Shown one piece after another: positions 50,001-61,435 of a DNA stretch of 64,000 nt (the stretch's first letter is position 1; every line of letters starts with the position of its first letter). Below the pieces are notes generated by a model. The model did not search any database and was not told the DNA's origin. It saw only the letters and a program-made list of their open reading frames with translations. The translations under genes and the position numbers were made by a program. The DNA comes from Amborella trichopoda (taxonomy: Eukaryota; Streptophyta; Magnoliopsida; Amborellales; Amborellaceae): the NCBI RefSeq assembly GCF_000471905.2, contig NW_006500103.1:260859-324858 (forward strand), read 5' to 3'.

Positions 50001-52433
50001 CAATATGAAGAGACTTAGAAACTAACAAAGGACTGGTTTTATGGTTCTGTGTTCACTAGATTTCTCCTCATTCATGCCTGCTTCGCTTTTTCCCTTTTGA
50101 TTCGCTGAAAGATGCTCCTCAGCAGTAAATATGACTTTTATATAAATATTCAAACATATACCGAAGCGTTTATTTTTTCTCATAAACTTGTAGGATAACT
50201 TTCACTCCGACGGTGCAACATTGTAGTATGGCCACAGTTATTGGTTTGTGTCTGCGGGTTAAGCTGATGCGCTGTTTCCCACCACATTTCAAGGTTAGTT
50301 TCTTTGGCTTGTCCCTAATATGTATGAAAGGAAATCTTTCTGTTCTAACTTATGTAACATCAGTATTTTAGTAGCTCATTTCATTATCTATTGGATGAAT
50401 TTGTAGTTTGGATATGAATTGTCAGCAGCACTTGAAAATGAAGTACGTGATACCTTTGGTGTAGATTAGCAACTTTTCCCTATAGAGAAGCGATAAGGAG
50501 CTTAGGTTATGTAGAAGATGATTATAAAATATAACTTTCGTGGAAATTTTTTTTTACAGGAATAGGAAACCAAAATATCTCGTGGTTATGAAATTTTCTC
50601 CCCCTTTTATTCATTGAAAAGGAATCTTAACTACTGGTTTATTTATAATTTTTGGTGGGGTTTGATATTGGTGGCTGCTACTGCGCCCATTTTTTCTATT
50701 GTCACCTGGAGCATGGGTGAGAATTTCTGAAACACAGAATGTTAGAATTTCCATCCATGTACAGGGGTGCATTGCAAAAAATTAGGTGCAAATAGCTATC
50801 CCTTTTCTAGGTAACAAAATAAGTAAATGAATTAAGAAACAAAATGTTTGTTACCTTCATGATTTAGTCAGCCGGGAACCTTACACATTGTAGCTGGTCG
50901 AACCTGTCTGGTTCACATTATTTTATTAATTTTTTTGGTTGGACTTGGTTGGGTTTCCGACAGACCCAGCCAGTCTGTCTGACCTGATTTGGGATTGGTA
51001 CCCTAGCGAATCCTGACCAGAGTCCATATTTTCTAATGATATATGTCATATGCTTTCCATGATCCATACGATATCATCTGCAGAACAACACATGCCCGCA
51101 AACTTGCAGACAGCTCTTCTTTGTGACTCATTTTTTGTTTGTTGTTTGATGTGCAGGTTGATATCAATGTGGCCCCTGGATCTCTTGCAGATGAAGATTC
51201 AGGTGCATGCTTATTCCACCATCCATACCATGTCTGATTTTCATGATTATGATTGAATTAATCTTAGACTTGTTTTGATTTTGAAACCCATTGTTACTAA
51301 AGTGAAAAATTATGAAACCAATTCTAATTGCCTGATTTAGCTTAACTTTTTGGAGAATTCCTGATCTATTTACTGCGAATGTCTTGTTTAGTGGTTGATA
51401 AGTGTCATACTCTGGACTATTGGAGTTATCAAAGGAGAGAGAGGAATTACCATTTAGCTTTATTCTCCAGATGAGTTTGAGCTCAAGTATTCTCTGTCAT
51501 GATTACAGAATTTCAGAGTTTTGTTGCTCTTAATATGTGCTCCATTTGTTTTTTTTTTATTTCTTTCCATTTTGTTGAGCTTGCAATTCGAATAATCAAA
51601 TATGTGGAGCCAATGCAGTCCAAAATGCCTCTCAATGGAGTCATAAGTTCTGTCTAGAGCCACTCGAATTTCACCAGCCCCATGTAGAATGTAGATCATA
51701 AAATTAAATGATCTGAACGGGACCCTAATCTCGATCGACCTTATTGGTCCTATTGAGTACTAATAGCATTGGTTTATGGTGAAATCCAATGCAAGAGGTG
51801 GTTGTTTATGACTGACATCCTTGAGCCCCTATGTGTTCTTGTGATCATGCTCTCTATGCTGCATATTCTTCGAGGATAGTCCACGTTCTTGATAGGAATA
51901 CTGAGAACCGGCCGTTGATGGTATCTCTTGCCTTCAATATGGAATTTCAGAAGTAGATGCGTGTTGTGTATAGCATAAGCAATATGATGGGATCCATTCA
52001 GTGATGAGACTCCATTAGAAATCATCACTTTTAAGAGGTTCTCATAGTATTTGGCATTAATAGAATTTATTTCATGCTGCATTTCCCATTGGGATTCTCT
52101 GCATGGCATTTAATATATTGTGTGCATTTTAAAGTGAGCTCTTTTCTTCTGATACAGGAAAGTGTGAAAATCTCTCAATGATTACTCACTCTTGTTTAAA
52201 TATGATAAATCTTTGTCTCGCTTTTTTTTTTTTTCCATTCATGGCAATGTTTCTCATTTGCAAAAATAATTACTTATAGTTTATTTTATTTAACTAGAAT
52301 CCAGGGATTGAGTATCTTTGTGATTGGTGCAGTAAATAAACAACTGAATGATAAAGAGAGAGTTGCTGCTGCCCTAGAGAATCCCAACCTTCGTCAACTT
52401 GTGGATGAATGCCTCCAGTCTAATGAACTCTAA
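47001..52433 (+). CDS. AE7-like MIP18 (FAM96/DUF59) protein, cytosolic Fe-S assembly
   Basis: Five exons join in frame: 47001-47121, 48503-48608, 50194-50293, 51157-51202, 52333-52433 (157 aa, the usual family length). The N-terminus [18 protein letters not shown] matches the AE7-like (AEL) subgroup rather than AE7 itself. The DUF59 core has [18 protein letters not shown], then [18 protein letters not shown] with the conserved reactive-type Cys at residue 86, then [15 protein letters not shown] and the family signature [21 protein letters not shown]7 acts in the CIA targeting complex with MMS19 and CIA1, passing Fe-S clusters to nuclear and cytosolic enzymes; AEL proteins may act in part differently. 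The first intron begins ATATCCTTTT, a U12-type donor. No lesion was seen. Confidence 0.94.
47122..48502 (+). other. U12-type AT-AG intron 1 of the AE7-like gene
   Basis: Frame forces exon 1 to end at 47121 and exon 2 to start at 48503. The intron then begins ATATCCTTTT, the full U12 AT-type donor consensus, and ends CAACAG. CTTGAC at 48485-48490 fits the U12 branch-site core (YTTRAY), with its A 13 nt from the junction, the spacing U12 introns need. Ending it at AC instead of AG would break the frame. Confidence 0.85.
48724..48992. repeat. 137-bp tandem duplication in AE7-like intron 2
   Basis: The unit starting ATTTTTATTGCACTTATGAG at 48724 recurs at 48861 (ATTTTTATTGCAATTATGAG), differing at only a few positions over its length. 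Confidence 0.9.
49606..49801 (-). mobile_element. SINE (resembles the Au SINE layout) with 10-bp TSD
   Basis: The body 49616-49791 reads on the minus strand. It has a box-B match, GGGTTCAAATCC, then CCACTTTGTGCATAAAGAGT and a GGGACCCTGCGTAGGTGGGA block. AGAAAATCTA flanks both sides (49606-49615 and 49792-49801). It is unlike the other SINE family in this window. It lies in intron 2 of the AE7-like gene. Confidence 0.72.
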
Positions 52434-52821
52434 TAATCTCATCCATGCAAGCCTGCTCCTTGCAGGACTTCTTGTACAGTGACGACTGTTTGCTTTGCTA
52501 TCTGTAGGTGTACGTATCTGAGATGAAACTATGGACCTTCTCAGCCATGGGTGGGCTGAAAGGATTCAACTGAAAGGGACCTGTTATCATGTTCCTTTTG
52601 TATATTTTTGTGTTTCTTATGTGTTTCTAGTTATAGAGAGAATAGGGGTGAGATCTTGATCGATGAGGACAATGTGTTGTGTCTGTTTTATTCGTATCTC
52701 GACATGGTATATCTTACCTGTGAACAACCTCTTTTCCATTATATCTCTTTTCTGGCATGGTTTCATGAACAGGGCTGTTATTTTACTTTTAACTGCAATT
52801 GTTACTCAATAGTCCTGAATA

Positions 52822-52830
<9 letters not shown>
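52434..52830 (+). other. 3' flank of the AE7-like gene
   Basis: Probable 3' UTR, with several T-rich stretches. No other gene is visible. Confidence 0.4.

Positions 52831-52860
<30 letters not shown>
52828..52860. repeat. (CT)n microsatellite followed by CT-rich sequence
   Basis: A pure CT/TC run, then more TCTC blocks up to about 53105. A CT-rich leader of this kind often precedes a gene, but no convincing coding exon follows. Confidence 0.85.
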
Positions 52861-52864
<4 letters not shown>

Positions 52865-53099
52865 GAAACCTTAATGGAAGGTCCCTCTCTCCTCGAACCC
52901 TATTCTCTCTCTCGAACTCAAATCTACCCCAAGTGTCAGTATCTCCCATCTTTTGACATCACTCTCATTGACAAATCAGCCACCAGATTACAGAATCTCT
53001 GTCTCTAGACCCTAATATCTCTGATTCTCTCTCAATCTTGAGTCAGCCCCAAGTTTTAAATTATCGCCCACTTTGATCTCTCTCTCTCTCGCCCTCTCT

Positions 53100-54259
53100 C
53101 CCGGTCTCACTATTCCTTGGGAGCTTTCAAATCCCCCATATCAGAGCCTCCAGAATGCACAACCTGAGGGATACAATAAGGTACACCATCTATCTGTTGT
53201 TTGTTTTTTTAAATTTGTTTGTTCCTGAAAAGTTAACTCTTTCAAAAGAAAAAAAAAAAAAGGAATTTTGTTTGTTCCTGAAAAATGAATAGGTTCAGGA
53301 TATGAGAAAACCCAAAGAGAGATTAGTCAGCCTAAGGGAGATGAAAACTCGACGTACGCAATTGATACGTGTTGTTATGAAACAACAGATGGAAAAAAAG
53401 CTTCAATAGAAACTGAGCTTTAAGAAAGCCGAGGTATGAACCATTTTTAAAAGTGAATTTATGAACTGATATAACTGAAAAAGAGGGAATCTATTCAAAA
53501 GTCCTCTTAAATTGACAAGAAAGAGGCATGAGTGTAAAAGATGACGTACAAGAAAAGTTTTGCAATACATCAAAAGATATTCACAAAAAGTCCTCTTAAA
53601 TTGAGTCCGGATGTAAAAAGCCGATCCCTGCAGGAACAATGGCTGGAGCCTATGACTTGTTTGGGTCAGTCTGGGCCTGGGCCTGGGCCATCCATCCACA
53701 ACTAGGCCAAGGCCAAAGGCCAGGGCCCAGCCTATTGCATCATCTAACCAGGAGAGGAAATCGAGAGCATAGAATTATTGAGGCCTGGGGTTTTCTTTTT
53801 TCTTCTTTCGAATTTACATAAATAATATTTCTGGATTTTTGTTTTCTACATTCATGTCCATTTGTCACAAAAAGTTGTGACTTTAGACCTTTAAGTGATC
53901 TTTAGATTTTTTAGGTATGAAGTGGTCTCTGGAGTTCCAGAGAGCAGTTCGGGCTTTGATTGTTCGAGGTAGTCAGCTTGATGGTCCCTAATTTCATAAC
54001 TTTAAGGTTTGGAATCTTGTCGCATCAGACTTTCAAGGTTCCGAAGTCACTGTAAAAAAAAATATTCAAGTTGCCACAAACAAATTTGAATTTGGATAGT
54101 GGATGCCTAAAGTCAAAATAAGAAATTATTTGAATCTTCGATCCGAAATTAATGCCACCTCTTATTTTGAAGGTCCAACGTGGGGCATTATGTTATTGGT
54201 GTATTTGTATAAAGCATCAACCTCACCTCTAGAAGTAACGTTGCCATGCTTTATTTATT
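53100..54259. other. Spacer, nothing recognised
   Basis: Short frames here (for example 53639-53821 with WAWAWA from a GGGCCT repeat) are composition artefacts. I see no gene. Confidence 0.4.
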
Positions 54260-54487
54260 GGGATTGTATGCAATGAGATCATTTATATAAGGGGGTCACA
54301 ATTATGTATTACCATTCGATGTGATTTCTAAAAGCTTGGGTGTGTCATAAAATTTGAGAAATTTTTTTTTGAACTTTGAGCTTGGTCAATGAAATAAATG
54401 TAGCCATCTAATTTCACATCCAATGATCAAGATTAATTGTGACGACCTTGTACCAAAGATAAATAGTCTCATTGTATACTTTTTTTG
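54260..54487. mobile_element. Short MITE, family 2
   Basis: GGATTGTATGCAATGAGATCA at the left faces TAAATAGTCTCATTGTATAC at the right. ATTTCACATCCAATGATCAA and TTAATTGTGACGACCTTGTA inside match the family. Confidence 0.75.
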
Positions 54488-55129
54488 ATGTTGCAATGCT
54501 CGATATCATCTATTTTGAAAGTGAGCGGTGTAGATTTGACAAATCTTTTAAAACAATGTTATAAAAGAACATATCTTTTAAGGTAATATCAAATCCATAT
54601 CATCCAATTAAAATGATCGATATATATTAATGAAACATACAAGATTGCAATCTTATATAATTTGTTTCCTATTCTACCAAAAAAAACATAAAATAAAATA
54701 TTTGTACTCCTCGGGAGTATACTATCCATTTACTCCTTTGGGCAAAACACATCCTAAGGATAATGTTTGGATCTCAAATTTTAGGGATGTAATCTCTACA
54801 ACCTCACAATGATCTTAGTTAAAAAAAATCAGAAATTGTCTCTCTATATACTAAAAAAAACACTAATGCCTCAAGATTGAACGGATGTTGTCTAGTTTTC
54901 TAATTGATATATCTAAGTGTTTCAAAAGTTAAAATCCAAATTTTTTTCTTTTACAAGTAATCATTCAGTAATTTTCATGTGGTTCTCAAAAGTTTAGACT
55001 AAAATTTCCAAAATAGGTGTTGTAAGCAAGGGAGTAGATATACAATATGTTGTCGTGGAAGCATAGTGTACGTGCTCAAAGAAAAAGGAAAAAAGAAAAA
55101 AGAAGAAGAGAAACATAAAATATAAAAAT

Positions 55130-55725
55130 GAGTGTGGTTTGTATAAGTTGAGGCCCTAAACAATCAATGTAAGGCGCACCTTCAAATAGTATCGATGTTG
55201 TTTCAATACTATAAATCTTGGTGATTCCCCCCAAAATTTATTTTTATCACTAATCATAAATTTTAAAACTCCAAAATTTGCATAGATTGAGTGTATGAAC
55301 ACTTCGGTCCAGAAAATGCATTATAAGACACAATATTTCCAAGACTTGAAATTCATGTTTTCTCATGTTCATATATCTTAAGAGAAAGTATAGAATAACA
55401 CCATTTAGCTTTGATACAAGGTGAACAATTTAATCTTGACCATTAGATGTGAAATTGGGTGGCAACAATTATTCTATTGATAAAGCTCAAACTTCAAAAG
55501 AAATATTCCCGAAGTTTATGACACATCCCAGCTATCAAATTTCATATAAAATGACTGTAAGGAATTGTGACCAGGTAAGTGGTCTCATTGTAAACCATCT
55601 CATATCTTAAAGTCAAGATGATCGATTTCAGGATTTTTGGGCTATCGAAACATCATCTTCTAGTAATTTTTGAGACGCCCCATAATTTGGTTGTTTAGGG
55701 CCTCAGCCTTATATAAACTTCCTCC
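55130..55725. mobile_element. MULE-type MITE, family 1, host to a family-2 MITE
   Basis: The left end GAGTGTGGTTTGTATAAG and the right end (reverse complement GGAGGAAGTTTATATAAGG) frame a typical interior that is split at 55382-55601 by another MITE. The right end is 110 bp before the NFD6-like start codon, so the element forms most of the proximal promoter. Confidence 0.75.
55373..55610. mobile_element. Short MITE, family 2, nested, with perfect 9-bp TSD
   Basis: The element 55382-55601 has inverted ends GAGAAAGTATAGAATAACAC and (reverse complement) GAGATGGTTTACAATGAGAC. The 9-mer ATATCTTAA flanks both sides (55373-55381 and 55602-55610). The 9-bp duplication indicates that family 2 is also Mutator-like. 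It sits inside a family-1 MITE. Confidence 0.85.
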
Positions 55726-55791
55726 TGCAAAAATTAGGCAAAAAAAAGATTTTATGATAACTGGGCACTTCACGCATTGAAAACTTCTTTT

Positions 55792-55803
55792 GACCTTATT
55801 TAA
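55792..55803 (+). promoter_or_regulatory. Possible TATA-like box of the NFD6-like gene
   Basis: CTTATTTAAAC lies 32-43 bp before the start codon. It is a weak candidate because transcripts from it would have almost no leader. Confidence 0.3.
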
Positions 55804-55834
55804 ACTGTGTTGCTCCTGCCAGTCCCACATAAAC

Positions 55835-56527
55835 ATGGCTTCGTCGCCCTCATTTTGCAGGTCTTTGGCCATGGCGGCGACGCGGCTCGCACCCCGCTCT
55901 TATCCTTCCAAAGCCTTGCGCGGCAAGACTACGCGTTCTTCCGTCATGCGACCTCCTTCATTACCCAGGTAAACTCACTCTTTTCAGTACCTTTCCCACT
56001 GGAAACCCAGTTTTTGAGTTACTGATACCTTATCTCGCTGAAACACTAAGTTCCTGAGTTGTTTATGAGTTGGTGGTGCGATGATCAATGATAAACCCTA
56101 ATTTTTTTGAGTTTTTGTTGAGTTGAATGTGTGGATTTGTTGATGACTGGCAGTGTTTGTAGGTTGATGGGGTGCGCAGAGTCTTTGATTCCCCTTCACA
56201 GTGCCATTGCTTCTGCTTGCCTCAAATCCATGCTCTCCGTTAACTCCAATTGTTGGAGTTTGCTCTCTCAAGGTTTTTTCTTCATTGCTCTATTTTTCTT
56301 CTGGCCTTTTTAATGTATTTCTTGCTTTCATTTCTTTGCCAATCTCTTTGGTGGTAGTGTATTTTATTGTTTTTCATGGCGCCCTAGTTGCTCGTTTTCT
56401 TGACTATTCCTAGTATTCATGAAAATGGGCTCCATAGCACCATAGCACAAGCGCATCATACTCTAAGCTTTGATTTTTTCTGTTTTATGAAGATCATGGG
56501 GTTTTGGAGAATTTGGTTGAGAAGTGA
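55835..56527 (+). CDS. NFD6-like small organelle-targeted protein
   Basis: Exons 55835-55968 and 56163-56272 are well supported; exon 3, 56493-56527, is a candidate (92 aa in total). The N-terminus is rich in Arg, Ser and Ala and almost free of acidic residues (MASSPSFCRSLAMAATRL), as expected of a mitochondrial or chloroplast presequence. Exon 2 carries the family core ESLIPLHSAIASACLKSMLS, seen in plant NUCLEAR FUSION DEFECTIVE 6-like proteins. NFD6 is needed for polar nuclear fusion in Arabidopsis through an organelle role that is not well defined. Without the last splice, the frame would run on and end at 56313 in a hydrophobic tail (FFFIALFFFWPF), and related genes are known to use alternative 3' ends. 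The start at 55835 is the first ATG in frame. Confidence 0.75.
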
Positions 56528-57009
56528 GACGAATACAAGTTCCCTATAATGGATAGGATAAAATGAAGGGCTGGCATCATATGCAAGTATTTGAACTATA
56601 ATATGTTACTTTAAGACACTATATTATGTCTCTTTAAGTTGGATGAATACAAGTTCCCTATGATGGTTTTCTTTTTATCTTTGCGATTGACTTGATGTTC
56701 ATTTGGCTTCCATTGCTTAATGCATTCCGATAAATTTCCATTGTAAAAATGTCATTTGCATGACAAAACTCCAGCTTGATTTTAAGAGTAAAGTAATCAA
56801 GGTTATCATGTCTAGGTTTACCAATGATCCTAGAAACCAGGAAACCTGCTTTTGGGTCATCATCTCAAATTCTCAATTCATTGACAAAAGCTACCTATCT
56901 TAGTAGGTGAGGTCGATTTATTGAGAATTAAGTTATGGAAATCTTATCAATTTCTGTTTTCAAAACTTTGGTTGTCAAACTTGGGTGTGTGTGGTTGCAA
57001 TTTTTGTGC
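56528..57009. other. NFD6-like 3' flank
   Basis: AT-rich sequence, probably 3' UTR and spacer. A phrase GAATACAAGTTCCCTAT occurs twice (about 56531 and 56644). No gene is seen. Confidence 0.4.
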
Positions 57010-59021
57010 CTGGCAACCAGTATTTCAAAAAGCGTTAGGCGGCACCCAGGCGGCCATGGGGGTCCAGGCCGCCCAATGCCTAGGCGGGAGCTAAGAACCT
57101 GGGCTGCCCAGTTGGAAAAAAAAAAAAGATGACTGATAATGATTAGTCCATAAGAATTTTGATAATCCCTAAGATCATAATCCATAAGAATTTTGATAAT
57201 CTATAAGACCATAATCCCAATTAAAAAAGTCCAAAAGAGAATTTTGATAATCCATAAGACTATAATCCATATTTTCATACAATGCTAAAACAATAAAACC
57301 ATACAAGCATACACGAATAGTCTGATACACTGTAGATTATAGTAGAACTGGAAACTAGAAAGTAGAAACTAAAAATAAGAAAAAGAAAATATACATAAAT
57401 TATGAAAATATACAGTCTAGGACATAATAGTCAACACTCAACACAACAGTCAACACTCAACACCAAGAGTCTTCAATCATCATCAGAAGAAATAGGGTAA
57501 GCTTCATCATATGTATTAGATTCGGGGCCATCATCATCAGAGTCATCTCCGTCTTCAATATAACACTCGTCCTCCTGTGTTTCTTCTGAATCTGCCTCTT
57601 CCTCCTCCTCTTCTTCTACCTCCCTCTTACTAGTATGTGCAGATGAGGCCCTTAGGAGTCTTGGCTGCTCTACCATTTTCTATCTTTCTGTGCTTCTCTG
57701 AACTCAAATATTGTATAATTTCCTCCCTGGTAGCTTCAGGAACATTTTTATACGGGGCAACATCCTCCTTAATACCGGCAAGGTGTTTTTAAAACCGGTA
57801 AATGCCCCCATTAGTATCCTTTCCACAATTACATTTAATACGATTTTTGTCATTTGGATTCGGGTTATAACCATACTTTCAACCCGGATCACCTCTTCTA
57901 GAAGAATCTGGAGAAGATATTTTCATAGAACAATGCTCATTTTCATCAGCTTCTGGTTCTTTTAAATTCATAAGTTGTCTAATCTCATTTTGAATAGCTT
58001 CAGGAACCTTTTTATAAGAAGCAACATTCCTTTTAATTTCAGCAAGGTTTTTCTTGAATCGGTTAATACCCCCATTGGTATATTTTTGACAAAAATTATA
58101 CCTTATACAATTTTTATTGTTTGGATTTGGGTTATAACCATACTTCCAACCCGGATAACTTCTTCTAGAAATAGTAAAAATAGATCTATTCAAATGACAA
58201 GGATTTTTTTCCTGTTTTTGTTTTACATAACTCATATATTGCTTAATCTCCTATCTGATAGCTTCAAGAATATTTTTACAAGGGCCAACATCCCCTTTAA
58301 TACCGGCAAGATGTTTTTAAACAGGTTTATGCCCCTTTTTGTATATTTTTCACAAAAATTGCATCTAATGCAATTTTTGTCATTTGGATTTGGGTTATAT
58401 CTATATTTCCAACCCGGATCTCTACTTCGATTAGATCTTGAAGAAGACATCTCAAAATAACAATCTAAAAAATAAAGTTTTGCACTTACTTTGATTGCTC
58501 GAGCTCCAAACTCCCACTTCTGAGATGTTTTCTGGTGCTAAAATAATAAAAAACACCCTCTAATAGGATTATAAAACTCTAAAACTAAATCAAATCTACC
58601 TGGGTGATGCTTTGATCCATTTTTCGTAATTTTGATAAACACTTCGATCCAATGAAAGTCACAAAATTTAGTTTTCTTGGGGTTTCTTTCTCTCTAAAAT
58701 GTGTTCTTGTGGGTTTAGGATTCAAATGAACCTAAAAGCCATCCTTAAAACCTTTTATGTTTTTAAAAAAATCAATACAAAACTTAAAAACAAAAAAAAA
58801 TCAATACAACGAAAAACAAAAAAATTTCCACCCCTAGGCGGGACACAGGCTGCCCGTCTAGGCGAGTTCTGTACCCCCTAAGTGGCCACCTAGGGACTAC
58901 CGCTTAGTTTGGCCGCTTAGGCCTAGGCGATGCGCGTAGGCCTTTTGGACCACCTAGGCGTTGGGCGGTCCGCTTTTTTTAACAATGTGGGCGGTTCGCT
59001 TTTTTTAACAATGATGGCAAC
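57010..59021 (-). mobile_element. hAT derivative carrying three degenerate BED zinc fingers
   Basis: The element 57018-59013 has ends CAGTATTTCAAAAAGCG and (reverse complement) CATTGTTAAAAAAAGCG, with 8-bp flanks CTGGCAAC and ATGGCAAC (one mismatch). Subterminal zones are dense in CCTAGGCGG-type words. On the minus strand, at about 58240-58418, 57975-58160 and 57715-57895, a BED-type finger recurs three times: DPGWKYGYNPNPN, then CIRCNFC, then KHLAGIKG-like sequence, as in plant hAT transposases. Each copy has stops, frameshifts or lost ligands. An acidic piece (VEEEEEEEADSEETQED) at 57478-57676 recalls the transposase tail region. The hAT catalytic core and dimerisation domain are missing, so it cannot move itself. 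Confidence 0.85.
58961..59013. repeat. 26-bp tandem duplication of the hAT right end
   Basis: TGGGCGGTCCGCTTTTTTTA and TGGGCGGTTCGCTTTTTTTA, each followed by ACAATG, occur side by side (ending at 58987 and 59013). Only the outer copy lies next to the matching TSD. Confidence 0.85.
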
Positions 59022-59119
59022 TCTAGCTTTTTCTCTATATCATTAGATTGGGACAACGATTTTATCATTGTTAGACCTGTCAATCGACCCCATTACTTTT
59101 GAATTATAAACATAATTAA

Positions 59120-61435
59120 TTATATGCTGTTTTTATGCATTTTGATGCACCTGCCCCGCATGCGATGATGCGAATAATAGAGGAGATGGTTGCAACTGTA
59201 TCTCTTGAACGCCAAATACGCCTAAAAAGTCACAGAAGCACGTGCATAATAAATACCCTATTACCTCAAAGATGCACCCCAAATTTTAGCTTGATCGGTC
59301 GTGAGATAAAGGAGTACCGTACACCACGGATGGAGAAGAGAAAGGATATAGTAAAACTCCTAAAATTTGACCTCAAATGGCCTCCAGACCGTCATGGATG
59401 AATTAGAATTTTGGGAAACCCCTAGACCCCAAATTTCACTCCAAACGGACCTTCTTAGGCCCTATTTTCCAAAAAATGGATGCTTCTATACTATTCAAAA
59501 TTTTATAGCTTATACCAGTTACCAAATATAGTAAAATCCTGTCACACTTCCTCAAAATTAGCAAACTTTGCGCCTTTGGATCTCACAATCCGCAAGTTGG
59601 ATCGAGCTGAAATTTGGATATGTTGTGTTCCTTGACAAGCATGTTCTTTTGGTGTAGGCCTTGCATGTGATCATCGGTCGAATTGAAAGAAATCATAGAG
59701 AGAATTCCACAAGTCTTGAAGCTCATGCAAAAACCAGTTTACGTGACCACTTCGCGCTTTTTGCCTCGTAACTTGATATCCGACCATCAACTCGAGCTCA
59801 AATTTGGTGCATTTTGATTGTAATTTGAATACCTTCAAAATGACATAAGAAAAATCACGACTTGGGTTCGGGAGGATGACACAAATTTAGGTGTAGCCAT
59901 AACTTCGACGATCAAAGATCTTTTCTCCTACTTATAGGTTCAATGATCATGACAAGGTTTCCTTCGATTTGCCACCAAAAAGTCCCCAATAAACTTGACA
60001 TTTCCGAAACAATCGATTGAAGAGTATCAATGAAGATTTACGTAAAAACCATAAAATTCAACACTATAAAAAACTTTACCAAATCCTTATGGTTCTATGC
60101 AAAACATATATCAAAACGATCGTGGCAGAACGATCTATGTTTTCTTGATGATAAATTGCCCATTTTGGCGCCGGAGAAGCTGAAAACAAGGCCCTACCAT
60201 GTGGATGAGAAGATACCCTCTTTGAAGGACCTAATCGTCAATTTTGGACATCGTTTTTTTCTTTTGAGAATTGTTAACTTTGTATAAGTGGTAAAGTATT
60301 AACAAAATGATTAATCTACAGATGGCATCCCACTAGCTGGGTGCTCAAACTACAACAACTAAGAAGTGTATGGAATGCCAAATTGGTGAACAACGAAGAT
60401 TGGGGGGGAGGGGGGAGAAGAGGGAAGAGGAAGTAAATAAACTTAGTATAAAATCTTTTACAAAGTAAGTAAAAAACCAAAAAACACAAAGTAAAACCAA
60501 AGGTGTGAAGGGGGGTCTTCTGTTGACTAGCTTGGTACTTAATGCCTCTGAAGACCAACGAACTCTAGGAATGATGGTGGGTAAAGTGGAAGGAAAATCT
60601 ATGTATGGTTGACCAGATAGTAGTTGGAATTCAGAATGGAAGTTTGGATTCTGTAAGTTGTCAGTTTGATGTGCAGTGTCGCCTGATCTTGAGTGGCATC
60701 AATCCTTAGCAACAGAAGTTCAACACAACAGAGATGTTTGCCGTGAGAGACGGCATAGGGGGGAAGAGGGGTTGCATAGATTTGAGGGACTATCGACAAC
60801 ATCAGTTCGGTGTTTTAACAAGGGTGAGGTAGAGAAAAGAGAGAGAAAGGGATGAGGAGAAAGAGTGTAGAAAAAAGCATGGAGTACGCACAAACAGATG
60901 AAGGAGAGAGAAATGAGAGATTGGAGTTTAGCCTTTCAACAGGGGTGAGGTAGAGAATGAGAGAAACTGAGATGAGGAGGGGAAAAAAAGTAGAAAGAGA
61001 CAAAGAGTACGCACAAACATATGAAGGAGAGAGAAGTGAGAAAGAGACTCAGAAGCAGACGAGAGCAAAAAAAGAGAAGGGGTAAGAAGAGGAAGGGGAG
61101 GAGAGGGGGAAGGAGGAAAGAAAGCAAAAAAAAAAGGATTTAGGAGGGGCGAGATTTGAAAAGAAGAGAAGAAAGGTAGTAAGCGGGAGTAGAGCAGGGA
61201 GAGGGGAGAAAATATGGCAAGATTTTGGACATTGTTCATTTTCTTTTTGGTCAAATTTTTCCATTTACCCGAATTTTGTCATATTTTTCATCGTTTTTCT
61301 TGTTCACACAAATTTCTAAGGTTTTGAGCATCTGCCCTTGTTTAAGGGGGAGCTCTTTATAAAGCCCATTACTCATGTAACTAAGGATGCCTTTTTTTGC
61401 TTTGTGATTAATGAAATTCTATCACCTTGAAAGAT
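59120..61435 (+). repeat. Left arm of a long inverted repeat (LTR-like)
   Basis: This arm is matched in reverse by 62565-63995. Examples: AAACAATCGATTGAAGAGTA near 60008 against the reverse complement of CTCTTCAATCAATTG near 62980, and GATTAATGAAATTCTATCAC near 61408 against its reverse complement near 62570. A TATA-like motif (GAGCTCTTTATAAAG, about 61349) is followed by sequence resembling the end of a plant LTR. About 950 bp (60290-61240) has no partner in the other arm. No transposase or retroelement protein frame is visible. Confidence 0.75.
60780..61215. repeat. Purine-rich stretch with a 120-bp tandem duplication
   Basis: A strongly G+A-biased strand with a repeated unit: GGTGAGGTAGAGAA at about 60824 and 60946, and GAGTACGCACAAACA at about 60882 and 61004. 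The many Phe/Ser/Leu-rich frames on the opposite strand are composition artefacts. Confidence 0.8.

Noticed and set aside
57975..58460. 161-codon plus-strand frame over the BED fingers
   Set aside because: It is antisense to the recognisable minus-strand BED fingers and arises from the same tandem repeat.
60928..61264. Minus-strand frames of 63-108 codons rich in Phe, Ser and Leu
   Set aside because: They are translations of a purine-rich tandem repeat; the bias of the strand suffices to explain their length.
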